Below, one piece after another: positions 25,474-33,884 of a DNA stretch of 63,393 nucleotides. This DNA is from Gemmatimonadota bacterium (GTDB lineage: Bacteria > Gemmatimonadota > Gemmatimonadetes > Longimicrobiales > Gaopeijiaceae). The translations under genes were made by a program, and so were the position numbers. Each line of letters begins with the position of its first letter. Position 1 is the stretch's first letter. The stretch lies in NCBI GenBank assembly GCA_022564055.1, contig JADFMD010000005.1:1-63393 (forward strand). Reading direction: 5' to 3'. The notes under the pieces are model-generated. The model searched no databases and had not been told where the DNA came from. It worked only from the letters and a program-made list of their open reading frames with translations.

Positions 25474-26120
25474 TTCGGCTCGGACAGAGCCACCCGGCGG
25501 AAGAGTCAAAGCTGAGGCGATTCGCCCTTGTGGGCCTGCTGGTCGGCACGACTCTCGTAACGTACGGATGCATGCCGGACACCCCGAATGGAGAGGGAGG
25601 CACCATCGCGTCGGGTACCGCCGAGTGGCCGAGCTCTTTCTCCATCGGCCGGGACGCGACAGCCGCCGAGATCGCGCTGCTCGACATCGATTTTGGACCG
25701 GACGGGGCGGGTGCCCCTGCTGGGAGCGGGTCGGTCGCCGAGGGCAAGGCGGTGTACAACGTCCAGTGTGTAGGTTGCCACGGCCTCACCGGGCAGGAGG
25801 GTCCGAACGCTGCGTTAGTGGGCCGTGAGCCTCGCGACGGTTTTCCGTTTGGCGAAACCCGAGGGATCCGCAAGACGATCGGAAACTACTGGCCGTACGC
25901 CACCACTATCTTCGACTACGTGAACCGCGCCATGCCCATGACGTTCCCGGGGTCGCTCACCGCCGACGAAGTCTACGCGGTCGCCGCGTACATCCTCTTT
26001 CTCAATGAAATCATCCCGGAGGATGCGGTCATGAACGCCCAGACCCTGCCGGCGGTGGTGATGCCCGCCCGCGACCGATTCGTCCCGGACAATCGCGTCG
26101 GAGGGCCCCAGGTCCGATAG
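25470..26120 (+). CDS. soxD: SoxD-like cytochrome c lipoprotein, electron acceptor of the sulfite dehydrogenase
   Basis: The 216-residue protein has a lipobox (VTYGC, Cys 34), then a mono-haem cytochrome c domain with CVGCH (about 100-104), and a likely axial Met in AMPMTFPGSLTADEVYAVAAYIL. It accepts electrons from the SoxC-like subunit at the membrane. The chosen start is GTG 25470, which overlaps the soxC stop codon as GTGA with a GGAG a few bases upstream. This argues for tight translational coupling. SoxD proteins often have two haems; here only one site is visible, as in SorB-like partners. Confidence 0.87.
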   Translation: MIRLGQSHPAEESKLRRFALVGLLVGTTLVTYGCMPDTPNGEGGTIASGTAEWPSSFSIGRDATAAEIALLDIDFGPDGAGAPAGSGSVAEGKAVYNVQCVGCHGLTGQEGPNAALVGREPRDGFPFGETRGIRKTIGNYWPYATTIFDYVNRAMPMTFPGSLTADEVYAVAAYILFLNEIIPEDAVMNAQTLPAVVMPARDRFVPDNRVGGPQVR

Positions 26121-26249
26121 GTCCTGCATCATCTTGACGGCCCCGAGCCCGCGACCTACGGTTGCGAGGGAGTTATCCGTCCTTCCCGGAAAAGCCTTCC
26201 GGCATACACGGGTGGAGAGAGGCGTGAGGTACGCCATAGGAGGTAGTTC

Positions 26250-27077
26250 ATGAAGCGCATTGCGGCGTTGCGCATGCTCACGGTCATCGCGACGGTGGCA
26301 ATTGCCGACGCAGCCAGCGCCCAGACGAGCTACGTGCGATACGAACAGGCCGGGGATATCTCGTGGGGAGAGTTGGAGGGCTCCACGATTCACCAACTCA
26401 GCGACGCTCCTTACCTCGGGGGAACGCGGACGGGGCGGACCACCATGGAGTCTGCCGTGACGATGAAGGCCCCGGTCGATCCGACCCTCGTCTTCATGAC
26501 CGCGCTCAACTTCCGCAGCAGCATCAGCGGCACGCCTGCGCAATACCCGGGCCTGTTCACCGTGCCCGCGAGCTCGATAATCGGGCCCGGTGAGTACATC
26601 GTACGGCCTGTGGGCTCCGAAAATCTCCACTACGAGGCAGAGATGGTCGTCGTGATCGGTAAGCGTGCCGTGAACGTGAGTCCGGAAGATGCGCCGGACT
26701 ATATCTTCGGCGTGGCGGCTGGGAACGACGTAACCGAGCGCGCCTGGCAGGGAACCGACGTCCAGTGGGTCCGTGCGAAAGGTACCCGGGGGTTCAACGC
26801 CGTGGGTCCGGTCCTGGTCGCGGGCCTGGACTACACGAACCTCCAGATCGAGGGCCGCCTCAACGGCGAAGTACGACAGGGAGAGAACAGCTCCGATCTT
26901 ATTTTCGATATGAACTATCTGGTCAGCTACATATCCACGTACTTCACCCTCGAGCCGGGCGATCTGATCTGGTCCGGCACGATGGGCAACACCCGCGCGA
27001 TGCAGCCGGGCGATGTCTACGAGGTCGAGATCGAGGGCATAGGTATCCTGCGCAACGAGGTCGTACAGGGCCACTGA
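26250..27077 (+). CDS. Exported fumarylacetoacetate hydrolase (FAH) family protein
   Basis: The 275-residue protein has the FAH catalytic domain: FMTALNFRSSIS, the metal-binding ExE in LHYEAEMVVVIGKRA (about 127-141), FGVAAGNDVTERAWQ, KGTRGFNAVGPVLV, and LEPGDLIWSGTMGN with a C-terminal GDVYEVEIEGIGILRNEV. Family enzymes cleave C-C bonds in 2-oxo/enol acids of aromatic degradation or hydrate them. Unusually it begins with a signal peptide (MKRIAALRMLTVIATVAIADAASAQ), so it should act in the periplasm. AGGAGG sits six bases before the ATG. It stands alone after soxCD with its own 129-bp leader. Confidence 0.87.
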   Translation: MKRIAALRMLTVIATVAIADAASAQTSYVRYEQAGDISWGELEGSTIHQLSDAPYLGGTRTGRTTMESAVTMKAPVDPTLVFMTALNFRSSISGTPAQYPGLFTVPASSIIGPGEYIVRPVGSENLHYEAEMVVVIGKRAVNVSPEDAPDYIFGVAAGNDVTERAWQGTDVQWVRAKGTRGFNAVGPVLVAGLDYTNLQIEGRLNGEVRQGENSSDLIFDMNYLVSYISTYFTLEPGDLIWSGTMGNTRAMQPGDVYEVEIEGIGILRNEVVQGH

Positions 27078-27106
27078 GCACCGCGCGCCTCGGGATTAAC
27101 GGAAAA

Positions 27107-27135
27107 GGGGGCGTGCCGTTCATGGGCACGCCCCC
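27107..27135. terminator. Strong hairpin downstream of the FAH-family gene
   Basis: Perfect 11-bp arms (GGGGGCGTGCC at 27107-27117, GGCACGCCCCC at 27125-27135) flank a seven-base loop. On the plus strand C and then TTCT follow, so a T-run is weak. On the minus strand the stem is followed by TTTTCC. It probably ends the transcript of the FAH-family gene 30 bp after its stop. Confidence 0.6.
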
Positions 27136-27176
27136 CCCTTCTGTCCCGCCGCCGTTGGATCGATATTCCCCTCCCT

Positions 27177-27911
27177 ATGACCCGCCAGCCCAGCTTTCTG
27201 CTCCTTCAGGTCCGTAACGCGGACGACCCCATGAGGGAGCACGAAATTCAGAGCTTCTCCCGTTCTCTACGGTGCGCTCCCGACCGGATTCGCATCTTCG
27301 ACCTCTTGAGCGGCGTTCCCTCCCCTCACGAATTGGGCGAAGTCGACGTGGTCCTCCTTGGTGGAAGTGGCGATTACTCGGTCGCCAAGGGTGGGCCTTG
27401 GCTTCCCGCCGCACTCGAAACCATGCGTCAGCTACACGAAACGTCCAAGCCCACGTTCGCTTCTTGCTGGGGGTTTCAAGCCATGGCCAGAGCGATGGGC
27501 GGTGAGGTGGTCACGGACCACGGCCTCGCTGAGGTCGGGACCCATTGGCTCGACCTGACACCCGAAGGAAAAAAGGACCCCGTGTTCGCCCCTCTCGGCG
27601 AACGTTTTCAGGTTCAGATCGGCCACGAGGATATTGTTACCAGACTCCCCGAGGGAGCTACGCTTCTCGCGTCGAGCGCCAGCGTGGAGAATGAAGCCTT
27701 CCGCTTCGATGGCAAGCCCATCTACTGCACACAGTTCCACCCGGAGCTGGACCGAGAGGGGATCATCACGCGAATCGCTCAATATCCGGCGTATCTGTCG
27801 CTCGCTGGGCACGACACGCTCGAGGAATTCTCGGCCGCGACGCCGGAAACGCCTGACACCGAGGCGATCCTCCGGAGGTTCGTGAGTGTGGCCCTGCCCC
27901 GGGAGTCCTAA
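27177..27911 (+). CDS. Class I glutamine amidotransferase-like protein
   Basis: The 244-residue cytoplasmic protein has the triad of class I glutaminase domains: a nucleophile elbow SCWGFQAMA (Cys about 96) and the pair in CTQFHPELDREG (His/Glu about 187-189). The oxyanion region is VVLLGGSGDYSV. Stand-alone members release ammonia from glutamine or hydrolyse gamma-glutamyl compounds, as in GMP-synthase-like amidotransferases and gamma-glutamyl peptidases. No synthetase partner is adjacent, so substrate is unknown. It converges on the beta-lactamase-like gene with a 33-bp gap. Confidence 0.85.
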   Translation: MTRQPSFLLLQVRNADDPMREHEIQSFSRSLRCAPDRIRIFDLLSGVPSPHELGEVDVVLLGGSGDYSVAKGGPWLPAALETMRQLHETSKPTFASCWGFQAMARAMGGEVVTDHGLAEVGTHWLDLTPEGKKDPVFAPLGERFQVQIGHEDIVTRLPEGATLLASSASVENEAFRFDGKPIYCTQFHPELDREGIITRIAQYPAYLSLAGHDTLEEFSAATPETPDTEAILRRFVSVALPRES

Positions 27912-27944
27912 GTGTGGTGCCCCAAAAGTGACTTGGAAACCGCA

Positions 27945-28721
27945 CTATGAGGGATACCAGTCCCGCACGCGCACCTCGATATCGGGCTCCCCCCGTAGAG
28001 CCTCAACGAACTCATCGATCGGCCTCTCCCGGTAGTGATAGGGATAGACGACCGTAGGCCTGAAGATTTTCACACAATCCGCAGCGGCCGACGGCGGCAT
28101 CCTGCCGTTGGGCAGGTTCATCGGAATGAACGCGATATCGATGTCTTCGAGGGCCTGTATCTCGGGAATACACTCTGTGACGCCGGACAAGTAGATCCGT
28201 TTACCGCCGAACGTGATGACGTATCCGTTTCCTTCGCCCTTCGCGTGGAACGGATCGCCCGGGATGAGGTCGTACATCGGAAGAGCCTCCACGGACACGC
28301 CTGGAAAGGTCATCCGGTCCCCGTTGTTCATGACGATGCCGTCGCGGACTCTCAAGAGCCGGTCGCGCGATCCATCGTCCCTCGCGTCTTGGGGAGTGGA
28401 GGGAAGCACGACGGGGGCCCCGGGCTTACGAAGCTCTTGGATCAGGTCGGGGTCGAGGTGGTCTCCGGGCGTATCGGTGATCAATATCAGGTCGGCCGGC
28501 TCCGCGTCCGAATAGTCCCCCCTGCTCCAGGGATCGACGTGAATCACCACGCCACCGAACTCCAGCTGGACTCCAGCTCCCACGAAGGTGGTGATTTCGA
28601 CCTCTGCGCCATCGGCGGACCGTGACATCTCGCCGTCGCTCTCTGCGCCGCAGGAGCCGACCAAAACGATCAGCGCAAGGAATACACCACGCCGGGCGAG
28701 CCGGCCCACGACCTTCTGCAT
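27945..28721 (-). CDS. Metallo-beta-lactamase-fold lipoprotein (UlaG-like) with lost metal ligands
   Basis: The 258-residue protein has a lipobox (LIVLVGSC, Cys about 24) and the UlaG-like layout: GAGVQLEFGGVVIHVDPW, ADLILITDTPGDHLDPD, VEALPMYDL, GNGYVITFGGKRIYLSGVTECIPEIQAL, and PTVVYPYHYRE. The usual ligand string in this group is DIHGDH; here it is DTPGDH. The conserved SGDTE that bridges the metals is SGVTE. At least two metal ligands are therefore missing, and hydrolase activity is doubtful. ATG 28721 has AAGGGAG nine bases upstream and opens directly into the lipoprotein signal; the longer frame to 28778 is not needed. Confidence 0.75.
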   Translation of the reverse strand: MQKVVGRLARRGVFLALIVLVGSCGAESDGEMSRSADGAEVEITTFVGAGVQLEFGGVVIHVDPWSRGDYSDAEPADLILITDTPGDHLDPDLIQELRKPGAPVVLPSTPQDARDDGSRDRLLRVRDGIVMNNGDRMTFPGVSVEALPMYDLIPGDPFHAKGEGNGYVITFGGKRIYLSGVTECIPEIQALEDIDIAFIPMNLPNGRMPPSAAADCVKIFRPTVVYPYHYRERPIDEFVEALRGEPDIEVRVRDWYPS

Positions 28722-28766
28722 CCGTGAGGCTCCCTTCAATGCGGAACGCTCGGTCAGCGCTTCAAG

Positions 28767-28814
28767 GTGGCTGGCCATTTGAGTGGCTGGCCAGTTGAGT
28801 GGTCGGTCAGTTGA
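28767..28814. repeat. Three tandem copies of a 16-bp repeat at a gene boundary
   Basis: Three 16-bp units starting at 28767, 28783 and 28799 read GTGGCTGGCCATTTGA, then the same with one change, then a copy with three further changes. The third copy contains the stop codon of the minus-strand gene at 28807-29838. The other two fill the gap before the beta-lactamase-like gene. Confidence 0.9.
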
Positions 28815-29838
28815 GAAGGGTGGTAACGTTCACGATCACGTCCTGGTCGGCGAACAGAGCCCCATCGTCCGCGCGAGCCCGAAGCACATACCTGCCCGGC
28901 TCATCGAAGACGACCTGAACCTCCCACCGCCCGTCTTCGGGCAGGTCGGGCGGAATCCACAGGGGCCCCCAGGGCGAGTTCGCCGCCGCACGCGTATCCT
29001 CCCATACCTTCACCTGGATGGGATCGAAGGTCACCTTTTCAGGCCCGGGATGGAGGCCTTCGGGGCCCCGGTAAACGAACCACGACAGGTGTAGGCCCAC
29101 GACCTTGCCCACCGTGACCCTGGACGGGGGCCTCAGCGCCCGTGCGGACAGCCTCGGTCCGGTGTCCTCCGTACTGTCGGCCGCCGCATCAGTCGACGAA
29201 GACGCATCGGCAGCGACCGACGCGGTGGCGGCAGCGAAGGCCGAATCGGCAGCAGCGGCCGACTGGCGGTTTCGCCTGCGTCTCGGGAGCCCGTCGTCCG
29301 TCACCTCGGCCACGAGCGTGAGCGGTTGGCCGACCCGCGCGGTCAATTCTCTGTCCCCGATGATCCGGAGGACAGGCACCACGTTCGACCTCGTCTCGGG
29401 GCTGCTCGTCCCCGCGCCGAGCGCCCCCGTCTCGGAGGCGATCACCATGTTGTCGACCTTGTAATCGGGACGGAGCGACGCGTAGGCGTACTCCGTGACG
29501 CCTTTGGTCGTGAGCGTCCACACCATCTCTTGATCGCCGAAGTCGGCCGGGACACGCACTCTGAAAGTGAACCGGTTACGCCGCGGCAGAAAATGGGTCG
29601 GCTGGCCCTGATCAGCCGGGCCGGGGGAGATCATGTTGTCCGGTCCCACCGGGACGTCGATCTCTTCGAGCCAGTTCCGGTTCAGGTAGCCGAACAGGAA
29701 GTTGAAGGATCCGTCCTCGTTCTGCTCCCACCCCTCGTACCCGGGAGCGACGTTCTGGCCCCGGGAATAGCTGGTCTGCGCACCTACGCTCTGGTGACTC
29801 AAAAGCAGGGTCAACGCGGCGAGAAGTAAGCGCCTCAC
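28807..29838 (-). CDS. Secreted protein of unknown function, partner of the haem/copper protein
   Basis: The 343-residue protein has a signal peptide (about 1-20, SVGAQ). A conserved-looking N-terminal part follows (NVAPGYEGWEQNEDGSFNFLFGYLNRNW, then HFLPRRNRFTFRVRVPADFGDQEMVWTLT). A low-complexity Ala/Ser/Asp linker follows at about residues 185-225, and then a domain ending in WEVQVVFDEPGRYVLRARADDGALFADQDVIVNV, which looks like an Ig-like sandwich. I recognise no named family, though proteins of this build sit beside secreted cytochromes in related genomes. Its ATG overlaps the stop of the upstream haem/copper gene (ATGA), so the two are translationally coupled and likely act together. Confidence 0.75.
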   Translation of the reverse strand: MRRLLLAALTLLLSHQSVGAQTSYSRGQNVAPGYEGWEQNEDGSFNFLFGYLNRNWLEEIDVPVGPDNMISPGPADQGQPTHFLPRRNRFTFRVRVPADFGDQEMVWTLTTKGVTEYAYASLRPDYKVDNMVIASETGALGAGTSSPETRSNVVPVLRIIGDRELTARVGQPLTLVAEVTDDGLPRRRRNRQSAAAADSAFAAATASVAADASSSTDAAADSTEDTGPRLSARALRPPSRVTVGKVVGLHLSWFVYRGPEGLHPGPEKVTFDPIQVKVWEDTRAAANSPWGPLWIPPDLPEDGRWEVQVVFDEPGRYVLRARADDGALFADQDVIVNVTTLLN

Positions 29839-31295
29839 CTACTGCCCTCCTCTTCCCCCTCCTCCACCGGCAGGACGGTGCACAGCGGACACCCGATCAC
29901 GTGATCGTTTGCGGTCAGATTGAGCACCTCTCTGCGCTTCGCCATCTCCTGAATAAACTGTTCATCCGTCATCGAAACCCGCATTCCGAGGTCGATGAAC
30001 ATGTTGGTGACGGACCGATTGCCCGCTCCCTGCCAGTTTCTGGGGTCCGCAATGTTGATGTTGTCCTTCGTGGTATCCATGTAGCCGACGATGTGGAGGA
30101 TCGTGCCTTTCGGCAGAAGCGGTGCCGCGTCGTCGGCATACGCGTAGCCGCGCACCCAGTTGTGGTCGTACCCCACGCAGGAGAGCGTCTCGACGTTGTA
30201 GCCCCAGATGGCCTCCAGGCACATGCGAGCGCCGGGCGCGTGCAGATGTGGCTCGAAGGTGACGATCTTAGTGTGCTGGTTCAACGTGCGGTAAGCGTGG
30301 AGCTCCTGATCCTTCTGGTTTCCCCTGATATCGATGTCGACCCCGTTTCCGAGTCCCAAGCCCGCTCGCCGGTACTGCGGCTCGTAGCCCTTCGGATGGA
30401 AGCGGAATCCGATCTCGAGGTGAGCGCGCGTGTCTACGCCATTCGAGTGCAGGTGAATCGAGTTGGACACGACGCTAGAGCCCGCCCTCAGCAGCCGCCC
30501 CGCCTCCGGCGCGAACATGTCCGGATTGCGCCCGACCTCGTGGACGGGCCAACCCACGGCGCCCTCGCCTCTTTCGGCGAACTGGCCAGTGTCCTGGCCC
30601 TCGTCGATGACCCGCGTGCTCCAGATCATGTGATGGAAGACGTACCGTCTGCCAACGGTCTGCCGGTCGTCGTTCCCACTGCGGCTGTCGATGTCGTTGA
30701 CCTCCTTGATCTCCACCGAGGCCACCCAACGATCCTCGGTGAGACCGGTCGCCACGCTCTCGATCTCGCCCCACCAGTCGGGCGCCCCAGCCTTGACGAG
30801 GATCTCCTTCGTCTTGACGATCAGGTCGGGCTCACCCGCGATCCAGACCTCGTCGTTGGGGAATACTCTCGGCGGAGGCATGTCCGCCGGATCCCCCTCG
30901 GGCATCCCGTTCTCCACCCACGCCGCGATCTGGGCTACCTCTAGATCGTTCAACGAGGGGTCATTCTTGAAGTGCTGGATCCCGATGTCCTTCTCCACGT
31001 ACCAGGGCGGCATGGCCCCAGCGACGTCACGGAGGCCCGTCCGATATACGATCCGGCTCGAGTAGCGGCGCACTTGCTGGTAGGTCACGAGGGTCATCGG
31101 CGCGACCCCACCCTCACGGTGGCAAGTCTGGCAGCTACGTTGGAGAATCGGCGCGATGTCGCGCGTGAAGGTCACGTGGTCGTACGACGACTCCTGGGCT
31201 ACAAGACTCCCCGGCACCAATAGGGTGGCGAACGCCAAGGTGACCAGCGCAGTTCCGGTGGCCGATCGCAGTCCGACCTTCGTTTCTAGCCTCAT
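29835..31295 (-). CDS. Exported haem c protein with copper-monooxygenase-like (PHM) domain
   Basis: The 486-residue protein has a signal peptide (about 1-33, GSLVAQ). A haem c motif CQTCH lies near residue 55 in an otherwise non-classical cytochrome domain (FTRDIAPILQRSC, GAMPPWYVEKDIG, LNDLEVAQIAAWVENGMPEG). The C-terminal two thirds has RRYVFHHMIW, SIHLHSNGVD (about 280) and FEPHLHAPGARMCLEA (about 350), histidine pairs like those binding copper in ascorbate-dependent type II monooxygenases. A CPLC motif lies near the end. It could oxidise a small molecule or peptide at the cell surface; the substrate is unknown. AAGGAG precedes ATG 31295. It is the first gene of a two-gene operon. Confidence 0.8.
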   Translation of the reverse strand: MRLETKVGLRSATGTALVTLAFATLLVPGSLVAQESSYDHVTFTRDIAPILQRSCQTCHREGGVAPMTLVTYQQVRRYSSRIVYRTGLRDVAGAMPPWYVEKDIGIQHFKNDPSLNDLEVAQIAAWVENGMPEGDPADMPPPRVFPNDEVWIAGEPDLIVKTKEILVKAGAPDWWGEIESVATGLTEDRWVASVEIKEVNDIDSRSGNDDRQTVGRRYVFHHMIWSTRVIDEGQDTGQFAERGEGAVGWPVHEVGRNPDMFAPEAGRLLRAGSSVVSNSIHLHSNGVDTRAHLEIGFRFHPKGYEPQYRRAGLGLGNGVDIDIRGNQKDQELHAYRTLNQHTKIVTFEPHLHAPGARMCLEAIWGYNVETLSCVGYDHNWVRGYAYADDAAPLLPKGTILHIVGYMDTTKDNINIADPRNWQGAGNRSVTNMFIDLGMRVSMTDEQFIQEMAKRREVLNLTANDHVIGCPLCTVLPVEEGEEEGSR

Positions 31296-31539
31296 CGTAC
31301 CTCGCTCCTTGAGATGCGCGGATGGCCCGAACCCTCGAGCCTGCAACCAGCGCGGATTATCAACTTTGGATAACGGCTAAGAGTAGGGAATGTTCGCGGT
31401 CCGTGTCAAAGAAAATCGTCGACGCTGAAATCTGCCCTTGCCAGGGACAGGGCCAAGGCCGAGATAGAGAGCATTCCACCAGGGAAGACGACACCGGCCC
31501 ACTGTACTCCTTCAATAGCCTTCTAGACCTGGAGCGGTT
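31296..31539. promoter_or_regulatory. Divergent promoter region
   Basis: A 244-bp gap separates the haem/copper gene (minus) from the peptide transporter (plus). It includes AT-richer stretches such as TTATCAACTTTGGATAACG (31357-31375) that could hold promoter elements, but no clear -35/-10 pair or operator palindrome is visible. No coding frame is convincing. Confidence 0.35.
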
Positions 31540-33057
31540 TTGAGCACCACCCCTGAGTACGCGGCCCCTGGGGCGCAAGCGGCAAGCGGAAAAACGTTCT
31601 TCGGACAACCGAGAGGGCTCGCCACCCTGTTCTTCACGGAGATGTGGGAGCGCTTCTCGTACTACGGAATGCGGGCGCTCCTCATCCTCTTCATGACGGC
31701 GGCCACGACCGGAGAGAATCCGGGCCTGGGCCTCGACGTGAGTACGGCGGCGGCCGTCTACGGATTATACACGGGCCTCGTTTACCTGCTGGCACTGCCC
31801 GGCGGATGGGTGGCCGACAACCTATGGGGGCAACGAAAGGCCGTATACGTCGGGGGTTGGCTCATCGCGGCAGGCCATTTCAGCTTGGCCGTTCCAACGA
31901 CCACGACCTTCTATGCCGGTCTGGTGCTCATCGTGTTGGGGACCGGCCTGCTGAAACCCAACGTCAGCACGATGGTCGCGGATCTCTACCCCGAAGGTGG
32001 AGCAGCCCGGGACGCCGGTTTCTCGATTTTTTACATGGGGATCAACCTCGGCGCGCTCATCGGCCCACTCCTTTGCTCGTTTCTCGGGGAGGGGTACAAC
32101 TGGCACTGGGGATTTTCCGCCGCGGGCTTCGGCATGGTACTCGGGCTCATCCAGTTCAAACGGGGCGGGGGGTTGCTCGGTGATGCCGGGCAGCTCAAGA
32201 CCCACACCACCGAAGCCGAGTTGACCACCAAGGCCCGGAGTTTCTTCGGCGCTTTTTTTGGGATCGCCGCGACCCTGGGGCTCTTCGGGTGGCTGGTGGC
32301 TCGAGGGGTCATACCCCTGACGCTCACGCAGATCGCGACCGCGCTCGGCAGCAGCATCCTGCTCATCGTTCTGATCTACTTTGCGTACATTCTCCTCCTG
32401 GGCGGCCATACGCGGGAGGAGAAGAAGCGCCTGGTCGTAATCCTCTGGCTCTTCGTTTTCGCGGCGATCTTCTGGTCGGGCTTCGAGCAAGCCGGCTCGT
32501 CCCTGAACCTGTTCGCACAGAATCTCACCGACCGAAACGTCTTCGGATGGCTCATGCCGGCCGGCTTCCTCCAGTCAGTGAATGCTGGCTTCATCATCAT
32601 CTTCGCCCCCGTTTTTGCTTCCCTTTGGGTATGGCTCTCGTCGCGGAACGCCAATCCGTCGATCCCCCTCAAGTTCGCCTTCGGCCTCGTCGGCCTGGCG
32701 GCAGGATTCTTCGTCATCGCTTGGGGGGCGGCGAATGCGACGGCGGCCTCGCCGGTCTCTCCAGCGTGGCTAATCGTGATGTACTTCCTCCACACCATGG
32801 GAGAACTCGCGCTGTCCCCCGTAGGGCTCTCGTCCATCACCAAGTTGGCCCCCAAGGGCCGAGTGGGTCAGATGATGGGTATTTGGTTCGTGGCAACCGC
32901 CCTGGGGACCCTGGTCGCCGGACTGGTTGCGGGCAGCCTGGAGACCCTCGCCCCCTTCGCCCTTTTCCGTACGGTCGCCACGCTCCTCGCGGCGGCGAGT
33001 ATTGTCGCTCTGCTCCTGAGCCCAGCCGTGAACAAACTGATGGGCCACGTGGATTAG
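31540..33057 (+). CDS. Proton-dependent oligopeptide transporter (POT/PTR family)
   Basis: The 505-residue protein has about 12-14 membrane segments. It carries the POT signatures: ExxERFxYYG (FTEMWERFSYYGMRA, about 31-46), GGWVADNLWGQRKAVYVGG, GLLKPNVSTMVADLYPEG and FYMGINLGALIGPLLC. It takes up di- and tripeptides with protons across the inner membrane. The start is a TTG at 31540 with GGAG six bases upstream; no ATG lies nearer the conserved N-terminus. Its function fits an organism that secretes several peptidases (M20, M28, DUF5117-type in this window). Confidence 0.92.
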   Translation: MSTTPEYAAPGAQAASGKTFFGQPRGLATLFFTEMWERFSYYGMRALLILFMTAATTGENPGLGLDVSTAAAVYGLYTGLVYLLALPGGWVADNLWGQRKAVYVGGWLIAAGHFSLAVPTTTTFYAGLVLIVLGTGLLKPNVSTMVADLYPEGGAARDAGFSIFYMGINLGALIGPLLCSFLGEGYNWHWGFSAAGFGMVLGLIQFKRGGGLLGDAGQLKTHTTEAELTTKARSFFGAFFGIAATLGLFGWLVARGVIPLTLTQIATALGSSILLIVLIYFAYILLLGGHTREEKKRLVVILWLFVFAAIFWSGFEQAGSSLNLFAQNLTDRNVFGWLMPAGFLQSVNAGFIIIFAPVFASLWVWLSSRNANPSIPLKFAFGLVGLAAGFFVIAWGAANATAASPVSPAWLIVMYFLHTMGELALSPVGLSSITKLAPKGRVGQMMGIWFVATALGTLVAGLVAGSLETLAPFALFRTVATLLAAASIVALLLSPAVNKLMGHVD

Positions 33058-33152
33058 CGGCCACCGAGCCCGGTTAGGACCCCCGTTGGCCATCCGCCAC
33101 ATCCGAGATAGATTCGTCCTTCCCGAGTTCGGACCCACCATGAGGATTACAC

Positions 33153-33851
33153 ATGCTACTCCGTGCCAAATGGACCGCGATCTTCGCCCTGACGACCCTG
33201 ACCGCCTGCCAGGCCGGCGGCACGGCTTCCCTGGAAACCGATGACGAGATCGCGAGCTACGGCTTTGGGCTGGACATCGGCCGTTCCCTCGAGCCCACCG
33301 TGTCTCATCTCGACCGGCCTGCCCTCATTCGCGGCATCGAGGATGCCCTCGACGGGCTGGACCCGGCGATTTCCACCGAGGAACTCGCCGAAGTGACACA
33401 GCGAGTCGGGACGCTGATCCGAGAAGAAGAGAGCGCGGAGTTCGAGGCCATGACCGAAAGCAATAGGGTGGAGGGTGAGGCGTATCTCGCGTCGAACGCC
33501 GAAAAAGACGGGGTAGCGACCACCGCTAGCGGGCTTCAGTACGAGGTCCTCAGGGAGGGGGAGGCAGGGGGCGCACAGCCCACACCCGCTGATCAGGTAT
33601 CGATCCACTACCGGGGAACCCTCATCGACGGAACCGAATTCGACAGTTCCTATTCGCGAGGGCAGCCCGCCCAGTTCGGTGTGATGGGGGTTATTCCTGG
33701 TTTCAGCGAGGGCCTTCAACTGATGACCGTGGGAAGCCACTACCGCTTCGTCATTCCCTCGGACATGGCCTACGGCTCCCGGGGAACCGGAAGTGACATC
33801 GGACCCAACGCAACGCTGATCTTCGAGATCGAGCTTCTCGACGTCATTTAG
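33153..33851 (+). CDS. FKBP-type peptidyl-prolyl isomerase lipoprotein (FkpA/Mip-like)
   Basis: The 232-residue protein has a lipobox (LTTLTAC, Cys about 19), a helical dimerisation segment (residues about 30-110, with ASYGFGLDIGRSLEP) and a C-terminal FKBP domain: VSIHYRGTLIDGTEFDSSY, QPAQFGVMGVIPGFSEGLQLMTVGSHYRFVIPSDMAYGSRG and ATLIFEIELLDV. It speeds proline isomerisation and chaperones proteins in the periplasm or outer membrane. The predicted localisation rests on the lipobox. It converges on the GrpB-like gene. Confidence 0.92.
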   Translation: MLLRAKWTAIFALTTLTACQAGGTASLETDDEIASYGFGLDIGRSLEPTVSHLDRPALIRGIEDALDGLDPAISTEELAEVTQRVGTLIREEESAEFEAMTESNRVEGEAYLASNAEKDGVATTASGLQYEVLREGEAGGAQPTPADQVSIHYRGTLIDGTEFDSSYSRGQPAQFGVMGVIPGFSEGLQLMTVGSHYRFVIPSDMAYGSRGTGSDIGPNATLIFEIELLDVI

Positions 33852-33884
33852 AAACCCATCGCAGACCGATCGGTCCTCGGGGGT

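Noticed and set aside
24205-25509. 434-residue open frame antisense to soxC
   Set aside because: soxC is unmistakable on the plus strand. The antisense frame has low-complexity composition and no motif.
25815-27074. 419-residue open frame antisense to soxD and the FAH-family gene
   Set aside because: It spans two real genes and an intergenic region on the other strand and has no recognisable domain.
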